Below the pieces are notes generated by a model. The model did no database searches. It was not told where the DNA came from and was given only the letters and a program-made list of their open reading frames with translations. Both the position numbers and the translations under genes were made by a program. From contig CM020620.1 in assembly GCA_009829735.1 (NCBI GenBank), positions 124,001 to 188,000 on the forward strand: a stretch of 64,000 nt of DNA, written 5' to 3'. The stretch's first letter is position 1; each line of letters starts with the position of its first letter. This DNA comes from Pyropia yezoensis. Its lineage: Eukaryota > Rhodophyta > Bangiophyceae > Bangiales > Bangiaceae. Below are positions 37,853 through 48,600 of the stretch, one piece after another.

Positions 37853-39667
37853 TTACCCGCCAGCCTTGCGCTCTTCTTTTCCCGCCGGCCCCCTCGGTCG
37901 CGGCCGTCCCCCCTCTCCCTCCCCAAAAATCGCATCCAGCAGCGGGTTGGACAGCAGCCGCGCCGGGTCCACCTCGTCGCGCAGCGCCGTGAAGGCGGCC
38001 ACGGGGAAGCGGCGGTCCACCCGTGCCCGCAGGGCCGCTGCATCTGCCTCGTCCGCGGGGAGCTCCACCTTCGCCCAGTGCTCCACCGCCCCGTAGCGCA
38101 CCCAGTGGCGCTCCGCGAGCGCCCGCTTGTACGCTGCAAACGCGGCCGTGACGGCCGCGCGGGAGGGGCCACCCGGCGGGGCAGTCCCACTGCTGGCATC
38201 GCTGCCGCCGCCGCTCCCGCCGCCACCCAGCCGAGCGGGCAGGTACATGATGATGCCGACCCAGGTGTGGAGGCTGTCGGGTGGGCCCGCTACGGGCGAC
38301 ATGGGCGAGCTACTCCCCGCGCTCCACCGCTGCTCAATGGGCGCGTGCGCAGGGATGGCGTCTGCCTCAATCTGGTCAAGGAGATCCCGCACAAACGTAA
38401 CATCCGTCGTGGGTTTCTCCGCGGGTACCGGGAGGGCGACTTCCGACACCCACTGCTCCCCCCCACAGTCAAATCCCAGGATGGTATGGACGGGGCCGAC
38501 GCGGGCGCCCGCGGCTGCCGCCCAGTACGCCGCCTCGGCGGTGTTGACGCGGGCCACCCAATTAGGCTCCAGCGGATCCAGCGCGAGGAGCTCGTCGCGG
38601 AGCTCCGTCCAGCCCAGCCCAGCAATGTCCGCCGCGGTCGGCGACGACCGCCCCCGCGACGCGAGCGCCTCTGTGAGCAGCGACCGGGCGGGCCCCAGGC
38701 GGCTGTCGGGGGTGCCCGCAGCCGCCCCCCCCGCCCCCTCCACCGCGTCCGCATCCGACACGCCGGGCGGCACCACGTCGGCAGTGACCACCACCACTGC
38801 GTCCGTGTGTGGGATCCACATGTACCGCAGGTACTTGTGCGCCCGCAGGCGGCCCGCGTGGGCGGCCGCCACCGCGTCGCGGGACTCCACCCAGGACCGC
38901 TCCACCAGCCGGTGGTCCTCAACGACGCGCAGTGTCAGGTCCGCCACCACCCCCACCGCGCCGAGGCCGACGCGGGACAGCCGCAGGCGCTCCCCCCCGT
39001 CGGGGTCGTCGGTGGTGAGGCGGGTGACCCCCCCCGCGGGGGTCACCACCGTCATACCCACCACCGCCTCGTCCGACGGGGGCACCGTCGCGCCGCTGCC
39101 GTGGGCGCCCACCTGCGTCAGGCCGCCCAGCTGCTGCTCAGAGATGGACGCGTAGACGGGGAGGGTCAGGCCGTGCGCACGGAGGGCGGGGACAATGTCG
39201 GCGACGCGGGCGCCCGCCTGGACGGTGGCGGTCCGCGTGGCCGTGTCCACCGACAGCACCTCGTCCATGAGCCCGACATTGACCATCCCCCGGGGGGAGA
39301 GGCCCAGCGCGTTGGGCGACAGCGCCGACCCGACGGGCCGCAGCGGCGCGCCCCGCGCCGCCGCGTCGGACACGGTGGTGGCGAGGTCCGCCAGCGACGC
39401 CGGCTGCGCGTACGCCGCAGCGGGGAGGGCAACCGCGTGGGTGTTGGACCAGTTCACAATGTGCTCCGTGTCGGCGCCAGGGTCGGCGAGACCAGCCGGG
39501 CCGGCAGCGGCGGGAGCAGTGGGAGCGGCGGCGGCACCGGCAGCGGCGGCGGCGGCGGCGCCCGACGCCGACGGCGAAGACTCCTTTTTGGCGGGCCGCC
39601 CATACAGGGTGTAGCCGGTGCCGGCGGTGAGGGCGGCAACGAGCGCTGCGGGCCGCATGCCCCTCAT
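37853..39667 (-). CDS. GLDH: L-galactono-1,4-lactone dehydrogenase, mitochondrial
   Basis: The protein is 604 aa from the ATG at 39667. It catalyses the last step of the plant-type ascorbate pathway, oxidising L-galactono-1,4-lactone with electrons passed to cytochrome c. After a short Arg/Ala-rich start with a hydrophobic segment (ALVAALTAGTGYTLYG) comes the FAD-binding half: NWSNTHAVALPA, PVGSALSPNALGLS, MDEVLSVDTATRTATVQAGA and GGLTQVGAHGSGA. The C-terminal ALO-type half has ELRDELLALDPLEPNWVA, FDCGGEQWVSE, IEQRWSAGSSSPMSPVAG, WVGIIMYLPA and EHWAKVELP. The PVGS-LSPN motif, without the histidine used for covalent FAD linkage in animal and fungal enzymes, is typical of plant GLDH. Ala/Gly-rich inserts enlarge it slightly. 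The frame is open well upstream of the ATG, but without another ATG. Confidence 0.95.
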   Translation of the reverse strand: MRGMRPAALVAALTAGTGYTLYGRPAKKESSPSASGAAAAAAAGAAAAPTAPAAAGPAGLADPGADTEHIVNWSNTHAVALPAAAYAQPASLADLATTVSDAAARGAPLRPVGSALSPNALGLSPRGMVNVGLMDEVLSVDTATRTATVQAGARVADIVPALRAHGLTLPVYASISEQQLGGLTQVGAHGSGATVPPSDEAVVGMTVVTPAGGVTRLTTDDPDGGERLRLSRVGLGAVGVVADLTLRVVEDHRLVERSWVESRDAVAAAHAGRLRAHKYLRYMWIPHTDAVVVVTADVVPPGVSDADAVEGAGGAAAGTPDSRLGPARSLLTEALASRGRSSPTAADIAGLGWTELRDELLALDPLEPNWVARVNTAEAAYWAAAAGARVGPVHTILGFDCGGEQWVSEVALPVPAEKPTTDVTFVRDLLDQIEADAIPAHAPIEQRWSAGSSSPMSPVAGPPDSLHTWVGIIMYLPARLGGGGSGGGSDASSGTAPPGGPSRAAVTAAFAAYKRALAERHWVRYGAVEHWAKVELPADEADAAALRARVDRRFPVAAFTALRDEVDPARLLSNPLLDAIFGEGEGGRPRPRGPAGKEERKAGG

Positions 39668-40565
39668 GGTGAGGGCCAAGCAGGAAAGTGTAGCAGGGGG
39701 CGCAAGCGTGGAGGGTGGGGGGCTGACCGCGGGAGCTCCCCGAGCAACACGTACGGCGCCCAAGGGATGACGAGCCGAGCGGCTTGGAGCGGCGGAGGAG
39801 GCGGGCGCGGAAAGGCGAGACGCCAGCACCTGGGAGGCAGCAACGTTCACAGCGGGACACAAGGGTGGCGTGGCGGGGTCGCACCGGGACGCTGATGCTA
39901 GCGTGGTGGGAAAGGGGGAGACTGGGCTGGCGTGCTCTGTTGTTGCTTCTCGGCGGCGGACCACACGCGTCTTGAGCTGGCGGCACGCGATCCAGGTGGC
40001 GATCGTCCCACGTGGCGTACTTCTTGGAAGACACTACAAGACAAGTCTCTGTACGTGCTGTGATTGGATTGCATCGACACCTACGGCTGCAGCCGTTTCG
40101 GATCTGTCGATGACTGGTGGCGCCAAGCGATGTGCGCAGCAACGCGGCCTGCTCCCGCCACGCCCGCCGTCATCCCCTATCGACTACGGCTGCCGTGCAC
40201 CCAGCGCCATGCGCACGTCGCCTCGCTCGTCCACCAGCGCGGCGGGGCGTGCTGGCACACGGACTCAACGGTCGACGGCGGGGTGGCGTCGTTGTCCCCC
40301 CTTCCCAGTGCCTTGGGTCCCCCCCTTCATCCTTGCCACTCCCCCACTCACGTTCACCCTTGCCACTCCCCCACTCACGTTCACCCTTGCCACTCCCCCA
40401 CTCACGTTCACCCTTGCCACTCCCCCACTCACGTTCGCCCTGAGGAACCCCCAGTCGCATCTCGCCTTCCCCTCCCCCGTCCTTGCCCCCCCTCCCACCC
40501 TGCTCCCGCCTTCCCCCCCCTCCTTCACCCTGCTCCCGCCTTCCCCCCCCTCTTAGACTGTTAGC
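39668..40565. other. Interval upstream of GLDH with no supported gene
   Basis: It holds the GLDH 5' flank, which encodes Ser/Arg/Ala-rich sequence in the same frame, and a tandem repeat at 40331-40438. The last 120 bp is very C-rich. Confidence 0.4.
40331..40438. repeat. Four tandem 27-bp repeats
   Basis: The unit contains CCTTGCCACTCCCCCACTCA. Units start at 40331, 40358, 40385 and 40412. Units 1-3 are identical and the fourth differs near its end. Confidence 0.9.
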
Positions 40566-42529
40566 ATGGCCTATCCACCCCCCCCCCCCCCCCCCCCGAC
40601 GCACCCTCCCTCCCGCTCCCCTTCCCGGCGGCGGCGGCGCGCCGCCCTGGTCGTCTGCCCCCACGTCGCTGCCCCTGCGGCTGCCTCCATCATCGGCGCT
40701 CGCGCAGCTGGCGGGCGGCTCCGCCTTTGGCTGGCCGCCACCCCCACCGCCGGCCGGCGGTCGCGACGGCAGCGGCGGTGGCGGCGGCGGTGGCGGTGGC
40801 GGCGGCGGCGGTGGTCTAGGAGGGGCCGCCCCTGCTGCAGGGGGGTGGGAGGCGGGGGGTTACCGGGGGAGACCCCCCTCCCCGACGTGGGCCGCCCCCA
40901 CCGCCGACCCCGCCGCGCCGGCTGGGGGTGCGCCCTGGTGGGCAGCCCCGCTGCCCGCCGCGGTGGTGACCTGGCCACCGCCACCGCCGCCGCCTCTCCC
41001 CGCCGCGAGCGGCTCTGCGCGACACCCTCTGGCGGGGGGCGACGGCGTTGCGCCGACGCCAGCCCCCGTGCCTCCTTCCGGCGGCGGCGCCTCTGACCCG
41101 GCGGCGGCGGCGGCGTCGTCGGCGTCGGCGGTCATGGCGGCGGCTGATGCTCGGTGGGCGGCGGCGGCGGCGGAAGAGCGGCGGCGGCATCGGCGGCGGG
41201 CCGCCGCGGGCTCAGGGGCCGTTAGAGGCGGCGGTGGCGGCGGCGGGGGCGGGGGCGGCGGCTCTGCTGTCCCTGCCGACGTGGCTGGTCGAGGGGGCGG
41301 CGGCTCTGCTGTCTCTACCGACGTGGCTGGTCGAGGGGGCGGCGGCGGCGGCGGTGGCGTCGGCAGCGGTGGCCGCGGCGGCGGTGGCTCATCCCGCCGT
41401 CACGAGTATCCATCGCCGGCCCGCGGTCGCGGCGGACGTACGGGTGGAAGCGACGGCGGCGGTGGTGGTGGCGGTGGTGGTGGCGGTGGTGGCGGCGGTG
41501 GCGGCGGTGGCGGTGGTGGCGGCAGCGGGGTGCCCCCACAGGTTACCCCCGACGAGCGGCGGCGGGCGGCGACGCGGGAGGCGCTGCGGGTGCTGACCCG
41601 CGCGTCTGACGCGCTGCAGGGCCTCGTGGAGGACGCGTCGGACCAGCTGATTGTGCGGCTGGTCGGGTCCGCGGGGGGCTCGTCGTCGTCGTCCCGCTCC
41701 CGCTCCCGCTCCCGCTCACGGTCACGGTCATGGTCGCAGTCACGGTCACGGTCGGGGTCGCGGTCGTGGTCGCGGTCGCCGCCCTTATCGACGGAGCCTT
41801 TGGCCACTCCACCGACGGGTGGCGACGGCGGGGGCGACGGCAGCCCACCACCGCCCAGCCCCCCCCTGCCCGCTTCCCTCTCCCTCCCCTCCTACCTGGC
41901 CTCCCCGCGGGCGGCCGCCTCTCTCGCCGCCACCGACTCCCTTGCCGCCGCCGCCGACGCGGCGGCGGTGGCGGCCGCCGCCGCGGCCGCCACGTCATCG
42001 TCGGCCCCCTCCACAGTGGCGCCGTCGGCCGGGCCGTCGCGGGCGGCTCGTCGGCAGCCGCCGGCGGCGGCGACCGTGCCGTCACCGCCGTCGCCATTGT
42101 CCTCGCCCAGCCGGGCGGCGTCGGTGGTGGGGGGGGCGCCAGCCGATGCGGCCGCGGCGCTGCCTGCGTCGCACCGGCGGGCCGCGCCGCCGCCCCGCGC
42201 ACGCCGCGGTGAGTTGTCGCGCCGTCCGCCACTCGACGTCGTTGACGGCGACGGCGGCGGCAGCGGCAGCGGCAGCGATGTCGGCGGCGGCGGGCGTGCG
42301 GCCGCTGCTGCGGCCGCCACCGCCGGTGGTGCCAGCAGCGACTCTACGCTGGCGTCCCTGCTCGCCGGCGTGGAGGCGCTGGTGCGGGAGCACCACCGGC
42401 GGCGGCAGCAGCAGCAGCAGCCGCAGTCAGGGACGGCGGTTGCACCAGCAGCAGCGGGCGGTGCAGGTGGGGCGACCGGCGCGGCGCGTCGAGGACGCCG
42501 GGCCGCCCCGCCGTCGTCGTCATCGTCGT

Positions 42530-42564
<35 letters not shown>

Positions 42565-43698
42565 GTTACGGCGGCGGGGCGCGGGGACCTGCCCCCTGCG
42601 GGGGGCGGGGTGGCCAAGCGCCCTCGGTCGGCGCGCCGTCGCGGGAGGGCCCCCCCGACGGCGGCCGCTCCCGCATGGTCGTTGGCGTCATCGGCGGCGC
42701 CCCGCCGCCGAGCAGAGGCGGGGGGGAGCGGGGAGGGGCGGGGGGGGGAGGAGCGCCCGCGGCGACGGCGTCCACAGCAGCAGCAGCAGCAGCGGCGGCA
42801 GCGGCCACCGGCGGACCACCCCTCGCCTCCCGGGCTGCCCCCACTGGCCGACTGGGGACGGTGGGGGGCGGCCGCGGCGGGGCACGCGGGGGAAATGGGG
42901 GCGGCGAACCCCGCCGGCGGAGGTGCCCCCCCTCCACCCCCCCCCGCGGCGCCCCCCCCCGGGTGGCCGCCCGCCCCCCCCCCCCCCCCTCCCACCTACA
43001 GCCACTGGCCGCCGCCGCTACCGCCGGCTGCGGCCCTCTCCTCCTCCTCCATCTCGTCCTCGTCGGGCGACTCCGTGGCGGCAGCGGTGGACGCGGCGGC
43101 CGCGTTGTCGGCAGCGGCGCCACCGCCACCGCCGCCGTCCCCCCCCGCGGGCGCCTTCCGCCCGTCGCGGATGCTCGCCGCCGCGCTGCGGCCGTCGGCG
43201 ACCGCGCGGGTGTGGCGGCGGGAGGCGGTCGCGCTGGCCGCTGGCGGCCCGTCGGGGGCACCGCCGCCACCCCCCGGGGGGGGGGGGGGGGGGGGGGGCC
43301 GGGGGGGTCGGGGGGGGGGGGGGGGGCCGCTGGCGTCGGCTGGCGGGGCGCCGCGGGTGCCGCGGGCGCCGCGGGCGGGGGGGGGGGGGGGGGGGGGGGG
43401 GGCTGGGCCCGCCGCCGCCGCCGCTGCCGGCGGCGTGGCCATGAGAGACCCTGCCTGTGGTGGGCGGAGGTGTGCGCAGGCGGGGTGGGTGGCGGCGGGG
43501 CGGGCAGCGGTGGGCCAGTGTGTGTACAATGCATTCCTACGTACAAGACCATGTCCATGGAGGCCATCATTTATGTACCTGTTCATCCATGCCAAAACTT
43601 GCAGTGAGTGGAGGAAGAGGGGAGAGAGGGGAGACAGACAGGGGAGCCGGGGGGAGGAAGAGGGCGCACCCGCGCGCCAGCATCCCCCGTGGCTATAG
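40566..43698 (+). CDS. Large low-complexity Gly/Ala/Pro/Ser-Arg protein, frame disturbed by homopolymers
   Basis: An ATG at 40566 begins MAYPPPPPP and hits a run of about 23 C. One frame over (open from about 40483 to 43698) the sequence continues for more than 1,000 codons, so the C run is probably misread by one or two bases. Most of it is poly-Gly, poly-Ala or Pro. Islands that look truly coding are DERRRAATREALRVLTRAS followed by a helical DALQGLVEDASDQLIVRLVG, a Ser-Arg repeat (41690-41790), LASLLAGVEALVREHHRRRQ and FRPSRMLAAALRPSATARVW. The SR repeat suggests an RNA-processing protein, but no domain is recognised. G runs near 43270-43400 make the true end uncertain; it may stop near 43444. 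Confidence 0.4.
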
Positions 43699-44133
43699 CG
43701 GTACGGCACTGGGGGGGCGGCGTCAAAGCGCCCGCGGCGATCGCACGGCGGGCACAACAAAAGTACGCGCGGGTGACTGCGCCGACGCAGCCGTAGGGGA
43801 GGGCCGGAGGCGCGACAGCGGCCTCCGTGCTCCCCCCAGCTCCCGCCACGGCACCGGGACGCGTGCGCAGGCAGCTGGCGCAGGGAAGGTGCGCAATGGG
43901 TCGGGGGGGGGCGGGACGCTGTCGGGGGTGCCCAGACCCCTCTTCTCCCCCCGCCTCTCTCAACAGCCCCCCCTGTTCCCCCCCCTTGCCCCCACCCGCC
44001 CCGCTAACCCCCCTTCCACGCAGCCGCGCACGTCCGTGGGCGACATGAACCGCGCTGCCGCCCACCGGAGGGGAGGGAAGAGCCGTTGCCTCCCCGTTCT
44101 CCCCCCCCCCCTCACTCCCCCCACACACGCCAG
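43699..44133. other. Interval before the duplicated exon, no gene fixed
   Basis: There is an acceptor-like CTTCCACGCAG ending at about 44022, so an upstream exon of the duplicated-exon gene may begin there. I could not place its end. Confidence 0.25.
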
Positions 44134-44528
44134 TGGCAGCGGGGCGAGTGCACGCGCGGTGCCTCGCGTCAACCAGGGCCGTCGCCACACGAGGGTGCCC
44201 TCAGTGTCGATGACGCCGGACACAGAGCGAGAGAGCGCACACCGAGTGGAGGTAAGAGCGACGACGAGTGACTGGGGGGGTAGGCGGGTAGGTGGGTGGG
44301 AGGGTTGGGGGGGTAGGTGGGCGGATGGGATGGTAGGTGGGTGCATGGGTGGTGTCGTTGCATCCCCACCCTCCGACGCCCCTCCCTCGCCCCACACTCC
44401 AGGGACAGCAGGAAGAGCCCACACCAGGCGCCACGGAGCAACCAGCGTGGTTGCCACATGCGGGTGCCCTCCCTGTCGTGCTCGAGGGGCAAGCGAGAAA
44501 GGAAACACCAAGTGTTGCACGTGGACCG
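44134..44528 (+). CDS. Tandemly duplicated exon pair of an unrecognised plus-strand gene
   Basis: Exon A (44134-44251) follows the acceptor CACGCCAG and ends at GAG|GTAAGAG. Exon B (44403-44528) follows CACTCCAG and ends at CCG|GTAAAC. In the shared phase they encode similar peptides: APR..NQ.R.H.RVPS.S can be read in both (PRVNQGRRHTRVPSVS and PRSNQRGCHMRVPSLS). A further acceptor, GTGTCACAG, at about 44908 could start a last exon with a stop near 44960. Upstream exons are not fixed. No function can be assigned, and a non-coding transcript is possible. Confidence 0.35.
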
Positions 44529-44830
44529 GTAAACGGGCACAGGGACGAGTGGGGAGGTAGGTGGGTTGAGAAAAGCGAGGATGCACACCGTGTGCAGAAA
44601 GGTGCGCCAATGAGTAGGTGGAGGGGTGGGCGGGTGGATGATGAGGTGAGCGGTTGGACGGTGAGGTGGGCGGGAAACATGAAGAGGTGGGCGGGTGGAT
44701 GAGATGTGGACGGGCGGATGATGAGGTGGGTCGGTGGACGTGCGGAGAGTGGGTGGGTGAGGGCGTGGCTGGGAGGGGGGAGGGTGGTGGAGTGGCTGGG
44801 GAGGCGCATGGGTGGGTGGGGTACGCGGCG
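44265..44830 (+). repeat. Degenerate GGTGGGTGGAT-type simple repeats
   Basis: Irregular copies of GGTGGGCGGATG and related words fill 44265-44365 and 44555-44830, the stretches following each copy of the duplicated exon. This fits duplicated introns. Confidence 0.7.
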
Positions 44831-45815
44831 GAGTGGGCACCAGAGAAATACCCACTGCCCCGCCTCGCCCACGACCCCGCCACCCCCTTCCCTCCCGCGT
44901 GTCACAGGCGCCACAACCCGCCAAGCGGGTGCGCGGCGACTGACCCGCCGCAGCTGTGACAGACACGTCCCCCAGCCACGCCGCCAACGACGCACCGCGT
45001 CGCTCCTGCCCCTCCCTCTTTGGTGAAGGTGTACGTGTACGTACCCCCTCACAATATCATCCGAGGCGGGGGAGGGGGGAGAGGGACAACGCCGCCACGC
45101 GCCAGCCGCCACGAGCCAGCCGCCACCGCGACGGCCGCCACCCCCCTCCGTCCCCACGCGCATCGCCGACAGGGAGTAAAGGAGGGTGGGCCATTACGTC
45201 GGCCAGCCGCGGCGGAGCAACCGCGTGGCGGCACAACCCAGACAACAGCTGTCGCCCGTCCCCCGACTACCTGCATTCCTCGGTCCTTGTCACCCTCCAC
45301 ACCATCATCGCCGTCAATGTTGCCCCCTGAGGGCACCCTACCACCCTTGGAGTGCCCTACACCAGCCCGCCTTCCCTCGTCCTCCCACCCGCGGTCCCAT
45401 AACCACCCATCACCAGATGAGAGGAAAGAGGGCCGTGTCCGGGGTGGGGGGCGTCATAAAGAAGTGGATCACAGAAGAAAAAAACGGTCACACAGCCCCC
45501 GTGGGCGGCAGCGGTCAGACTTTTGGCATACAACGCAGAGAAGACTATTGAAGGAAGACGCAGGGGGGGGGGGAGGCATCGATGGACGGCCATCGACCAA
45601 AGAATGGCGGGCCGCCACCGACACCGCCGCCACAGTGGGGCCCGCCTCCGACGGGCCCGCGCGTAGGGCAAGGTTACAAGGATAACCCAGGGGGGGGGCA
45701 CAGGTGCCACAGCCACCAATTCCCGGCAGTATCGTCGGAAGCTTTGTGGGCAAGCAGACGTCGGCGTGGGAAGGGGGGGCGCCCCCGCCGCTCCCAGGGG
45801 AGGTTCCGCCACCAG
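44831..45815. other. Interval without a firmly supported gene
   Basis: Possible final exon(s) of the duplicated-exon gene lie near 44909-45028, ending at a donor-like GAAG|GTGTACG. The remainder shows only low-complexity frames. Confidence 0.3.
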
Positions 45816-46847
45816 CTAAAGCGCGGCGGTCGGAGGGTGCACCGTACCCGTTTTGTGCGCCTGTTTGGCCACCGCCGCGGCATGAACGTGGAGCAGCGTG
45901 CGTAGCTCATAGTTCTTGACCTCCAGCGCAGCCACCTGACGTTCAACCTTCTTTGCGTGCGCGAGGGAAGCACCAAGGCGGGCGTGAAGTAGCGCCTTGG
46001 CACGCTCAAACTCCGCTTCCTCCTCCTCGTCGCACTCACCAACGTCGTCCTCGTCGTCCTCATCGTCATCATCCACAGTGACCCCGCTATAACAGCTGCT
46101 ATAGTCGCCGCCCTCAGAGTCGCTCGCAACGACAACGACCGCCGCATCCACATCGCTGTCGTCGGTCATGGTAGAGGCCCAGCCGACCGACACGTCCGAG
46201 CCGCAATCATCATTGGCAGCCACCACGGAAGCGCCATTGGCCTGCCGAAATGACGGCGGAGGAGGCACAACAGGGGCCGCAGTCACGTCCTCGGCCCCAC
46301 GTACCGACACCACGCCGGCAGGTACCTTGGCGACACCGCCCGAAATGCGGCCGCTGTGCATCAGCCCTCGACGGGCAGCCATACCGAGCGCCACCTTGGA
46401 CAGCATGGCCGCCGGGGATTTGCCCACATCACCCTGCCAAAAGCGCTCGATCCGGCGCTCCAGCGCCCCCGAGACCGCCGCGATAAGAATACCCTGATCT
46501 GCCCGGTGACAGTCCTCCCTCGAGCCCCCACTGCTAGTCGCCCTCGGCGGGGTGGTGGTCGGCGTCTTGACCACCAGCCCCTCCACCGCCGCCGCGGCGT
46601 CGGCCGCCAGGCCGCGGCCAAGGCGGCCGACGCCACTGCCGCCGGCCCCACTCGCAACGGCAGCGCCAACGCCGGAGCAACGGGTTGCCTTGGCAACGGC
46701 CGTCGCGCCAGCGCGGGCAGTGCCGCTGCTGCTGCTACTCCCACTACGCCCCGACACCCCCGAGACACCGCGGAGAGGGGAGGACCCCTCCCCGGCCGCC
46801 CGCTTCGCCATCGTAACCTTGGAAGACGCCGCGCAGTTGGCAACCAT
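45816..46847 (-). CDS. Unrecognised acidic protein with a C-terminal coiled coil
   Basis: The protein is 343 aa from the ATG at 46847 to TAG at 45816. The first 115 residues are Ser/Gly/Ala-rich. The next segment (GILIAAVSGALERRIERFWQ) looks like a short amphipathic helical domain. A long acidic run follows (DDDDEDDEDDVGECDEEEEA), and then a probable coiled coil (EFERAKALLHARLGASLAHA, VERQVAALEVKNYELRTLL). The heptads resemble a leucine zipper, but no basic DNA-binding region precedes them. Mixed composition and a clean start and stop support it as a real gene. No function is proposed. Confidence 0.6.
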   Translation of the reverse strand: MVANCAASSKVTMAKRAAGEGSSPLRGVSGVSGRSGSSSSSGTARAGATAVAKATRCSGVGAAVASGAGGSGVGRLGRGLAADAAAAVEGLVVKTPTTTPPRATSSGGSREDCHRADQGILIAAVSGALERRIERFWQGDVGKSPAAMLSKVALGMAARRGLMHSGRISGGVAKVPAGVVSVRGAEDVTAAPVVPPPPSFRQANGASVVAANDDCGSDVSVGWASTMTDDSDVDAAVVVVASDSEGGDYSSCYSGVTVDDDDEDDEDDVGECDEEEEAEFERAKALLHARLGASLAHAKKVERQVAALEVKNYELRTLLHVHAAAVAKQAHKTGTVHPPTAAL

Positions 46848-48600
46848 TTTCGGGTAGGCACGTGCCGCGTCTTTGCCGTCGCCGTGTGAGTGGCGCCAAG
46901 GCAGGTCTCAGGGGGGCCGGGCTACTTGTCCGCCAAACACCTCCACAGCCACCGCTCAGCACACACGCCGCCGACGCTGCCACCACCGCCGCCGCCGCTG
47001 CCGCACCACGAGGGGGGAAGCGCCGCGAGCGTGTGCTGCACCCAGGCAAGACCCGCCAAACGCTGCCCGCCAAAGCAGAAATTGCTCAAGAAGACAAGCG
47101 CAAGAGGGGCACGGCCGTGGGCGGAGCGCAGGGGGCGCGGCAGGGAAGAGTAGGGGGGGTAGCAGGCAGACGCGGCGCGAGCAACGTCGCTGCCACAAAA
47201 CCCGCGGTACGACGTAGCTACGCTCACGGCAACGGGGTCCGGGGAAAGCGGCAGGTGGGCTTCTGGGGCGGATGTGAAAACAGGGGCGAAAAAGGGCGTG
47301 TGAGGGCGGAAAGGCGGGAAGGTTGGGGGCGGGAGGGCACGGAGGGGGCGGGCGGCAGAGAGAGAGGTGAGGGCGCTCGCGGGCGGCAGCGGGGGGCGGG
47401 GGGGTGTGGAGAAGCCTCGGGGCGGGCGTTGATAGGCGCTCAGCACGGGCGTTGGGGAGGGGGGGGGTGTGGGTGCCGTGCTGGGCGACGCAAATGGGCC
47501 AGGCTTGCGCACGCCTGTCCACGGGGTGGCCGTCAGCTGGCGGGGGGCGGGTGTGTCCCCTCCCGGCCCCCCCACCTCCTCGCCCCGCTGGAGTGGGGCC
47601 GTGGCGGCGAGGGGGAGGGGCTGGCCGGGGCGACGGCGCGCGAGGGCCCAAACAGAAATGCCACGTGTGACACCGCGGACGCGAGCAGCTGCGCCCCCCA
47701 CCCCGCAGAGCTCTGGACGGAGGGGCGCCCCAAAACGCGAAACCGAGCGAGGGGGGGGGGGCTCCAATGCCGACGTTGTCGGCACGGCCGCCACCAGACG
47801 CCCTGTCCACGTCACACACATGTCACCACAAATCGTGCCAACGGGACCTCGATTCCCAGCGCGGCCCCAAAAGGTGCGTGCTCCATCCAACACCACGTTG
47901 ACGGCAGCTGACGGAGGACATTGACGAGAAACCTCGATTTCCAGCCCCTATTGGCCGAGCTTCGCGACAGCCACGGGGGCTGCTGGATATGATTGGACCT
48001 ATCAGTGAGCTTCCACGGGGAGCCGACAGGTGGCGGAAAACAGCCTCATGTCCAACCCGTTATGGCTGGCCACCTTCTGACATGTGATGAGTAACAGAGG
48101 GAACTGGCCAATGGCTCGACGCTGTCACAGAGCCGTTCCGCCGGCGCAGCCGTCCACCGCAGCCCACGTGGCGAAGTAGCCTGCATTCTTCGACGGGAGG
48201 AGTGGGAGGTGGACGTGTGACACGGGGCGCTCCCACTGAAACAAAACAGTTGGGGTCGGGCCATCTCTCTCTTGCACCATCTGGACGCCGGCCGAGGGGC
48301 CCGTGGGCGACCGCCGAGCATGACGCACGCGGACGCCGTGTCTCGTTGATTGCCAGCGGGCCCCGACGAAGCAGGGCGAGGACAAGGGGAGGGTGCCGTC
48401 CAGTCCGAGGCCTACGTGGACGGTGGCTGGAGCTACGATACTGTAGCTACTCGGCCATCGGGTACGACCAGCTGGTGAGCTTTTGCATACAGACGCACCA
48501 CCGCCGCTGCCAACCCGCTCCGAACGGCACTGGCGCAAGCGGCTTCCCCCCCGAGCCGGCTGTCGCCGCCAGCTTTGGTAGCGGGGGCGTGACGCCCTCC
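46848..48600. other. Interval without a supported gene
   Basis: Overlapping GC-rich frames occur on both strands (for example about 46862-47911 plus and 46922-47896 minus) and mirror each other. Neither has a recognisable domain. 47930-48450 is less GC-rich and also featureless. Confidence 0.4.

Noticed and set aside
38127-39895. Long plus-strand frames opposite GLDH
   Set aside because: They are shadows of a highly conserved minus-strand enzyme with high third-position GC.
44169-45163. Minus-strand Pro/His-rich frames of 270-320 codons
   Set aside because: They are antisense readings of the GGTGGGTGGAT repeats; the exon duplication is coherent only on the plus strand.
45816-46847. bZIP transcription factor
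   Set aside because: A leucine-zipper-like coiled coil is present but the preceding residues are acidic, not the basic region needed to bind DNA.
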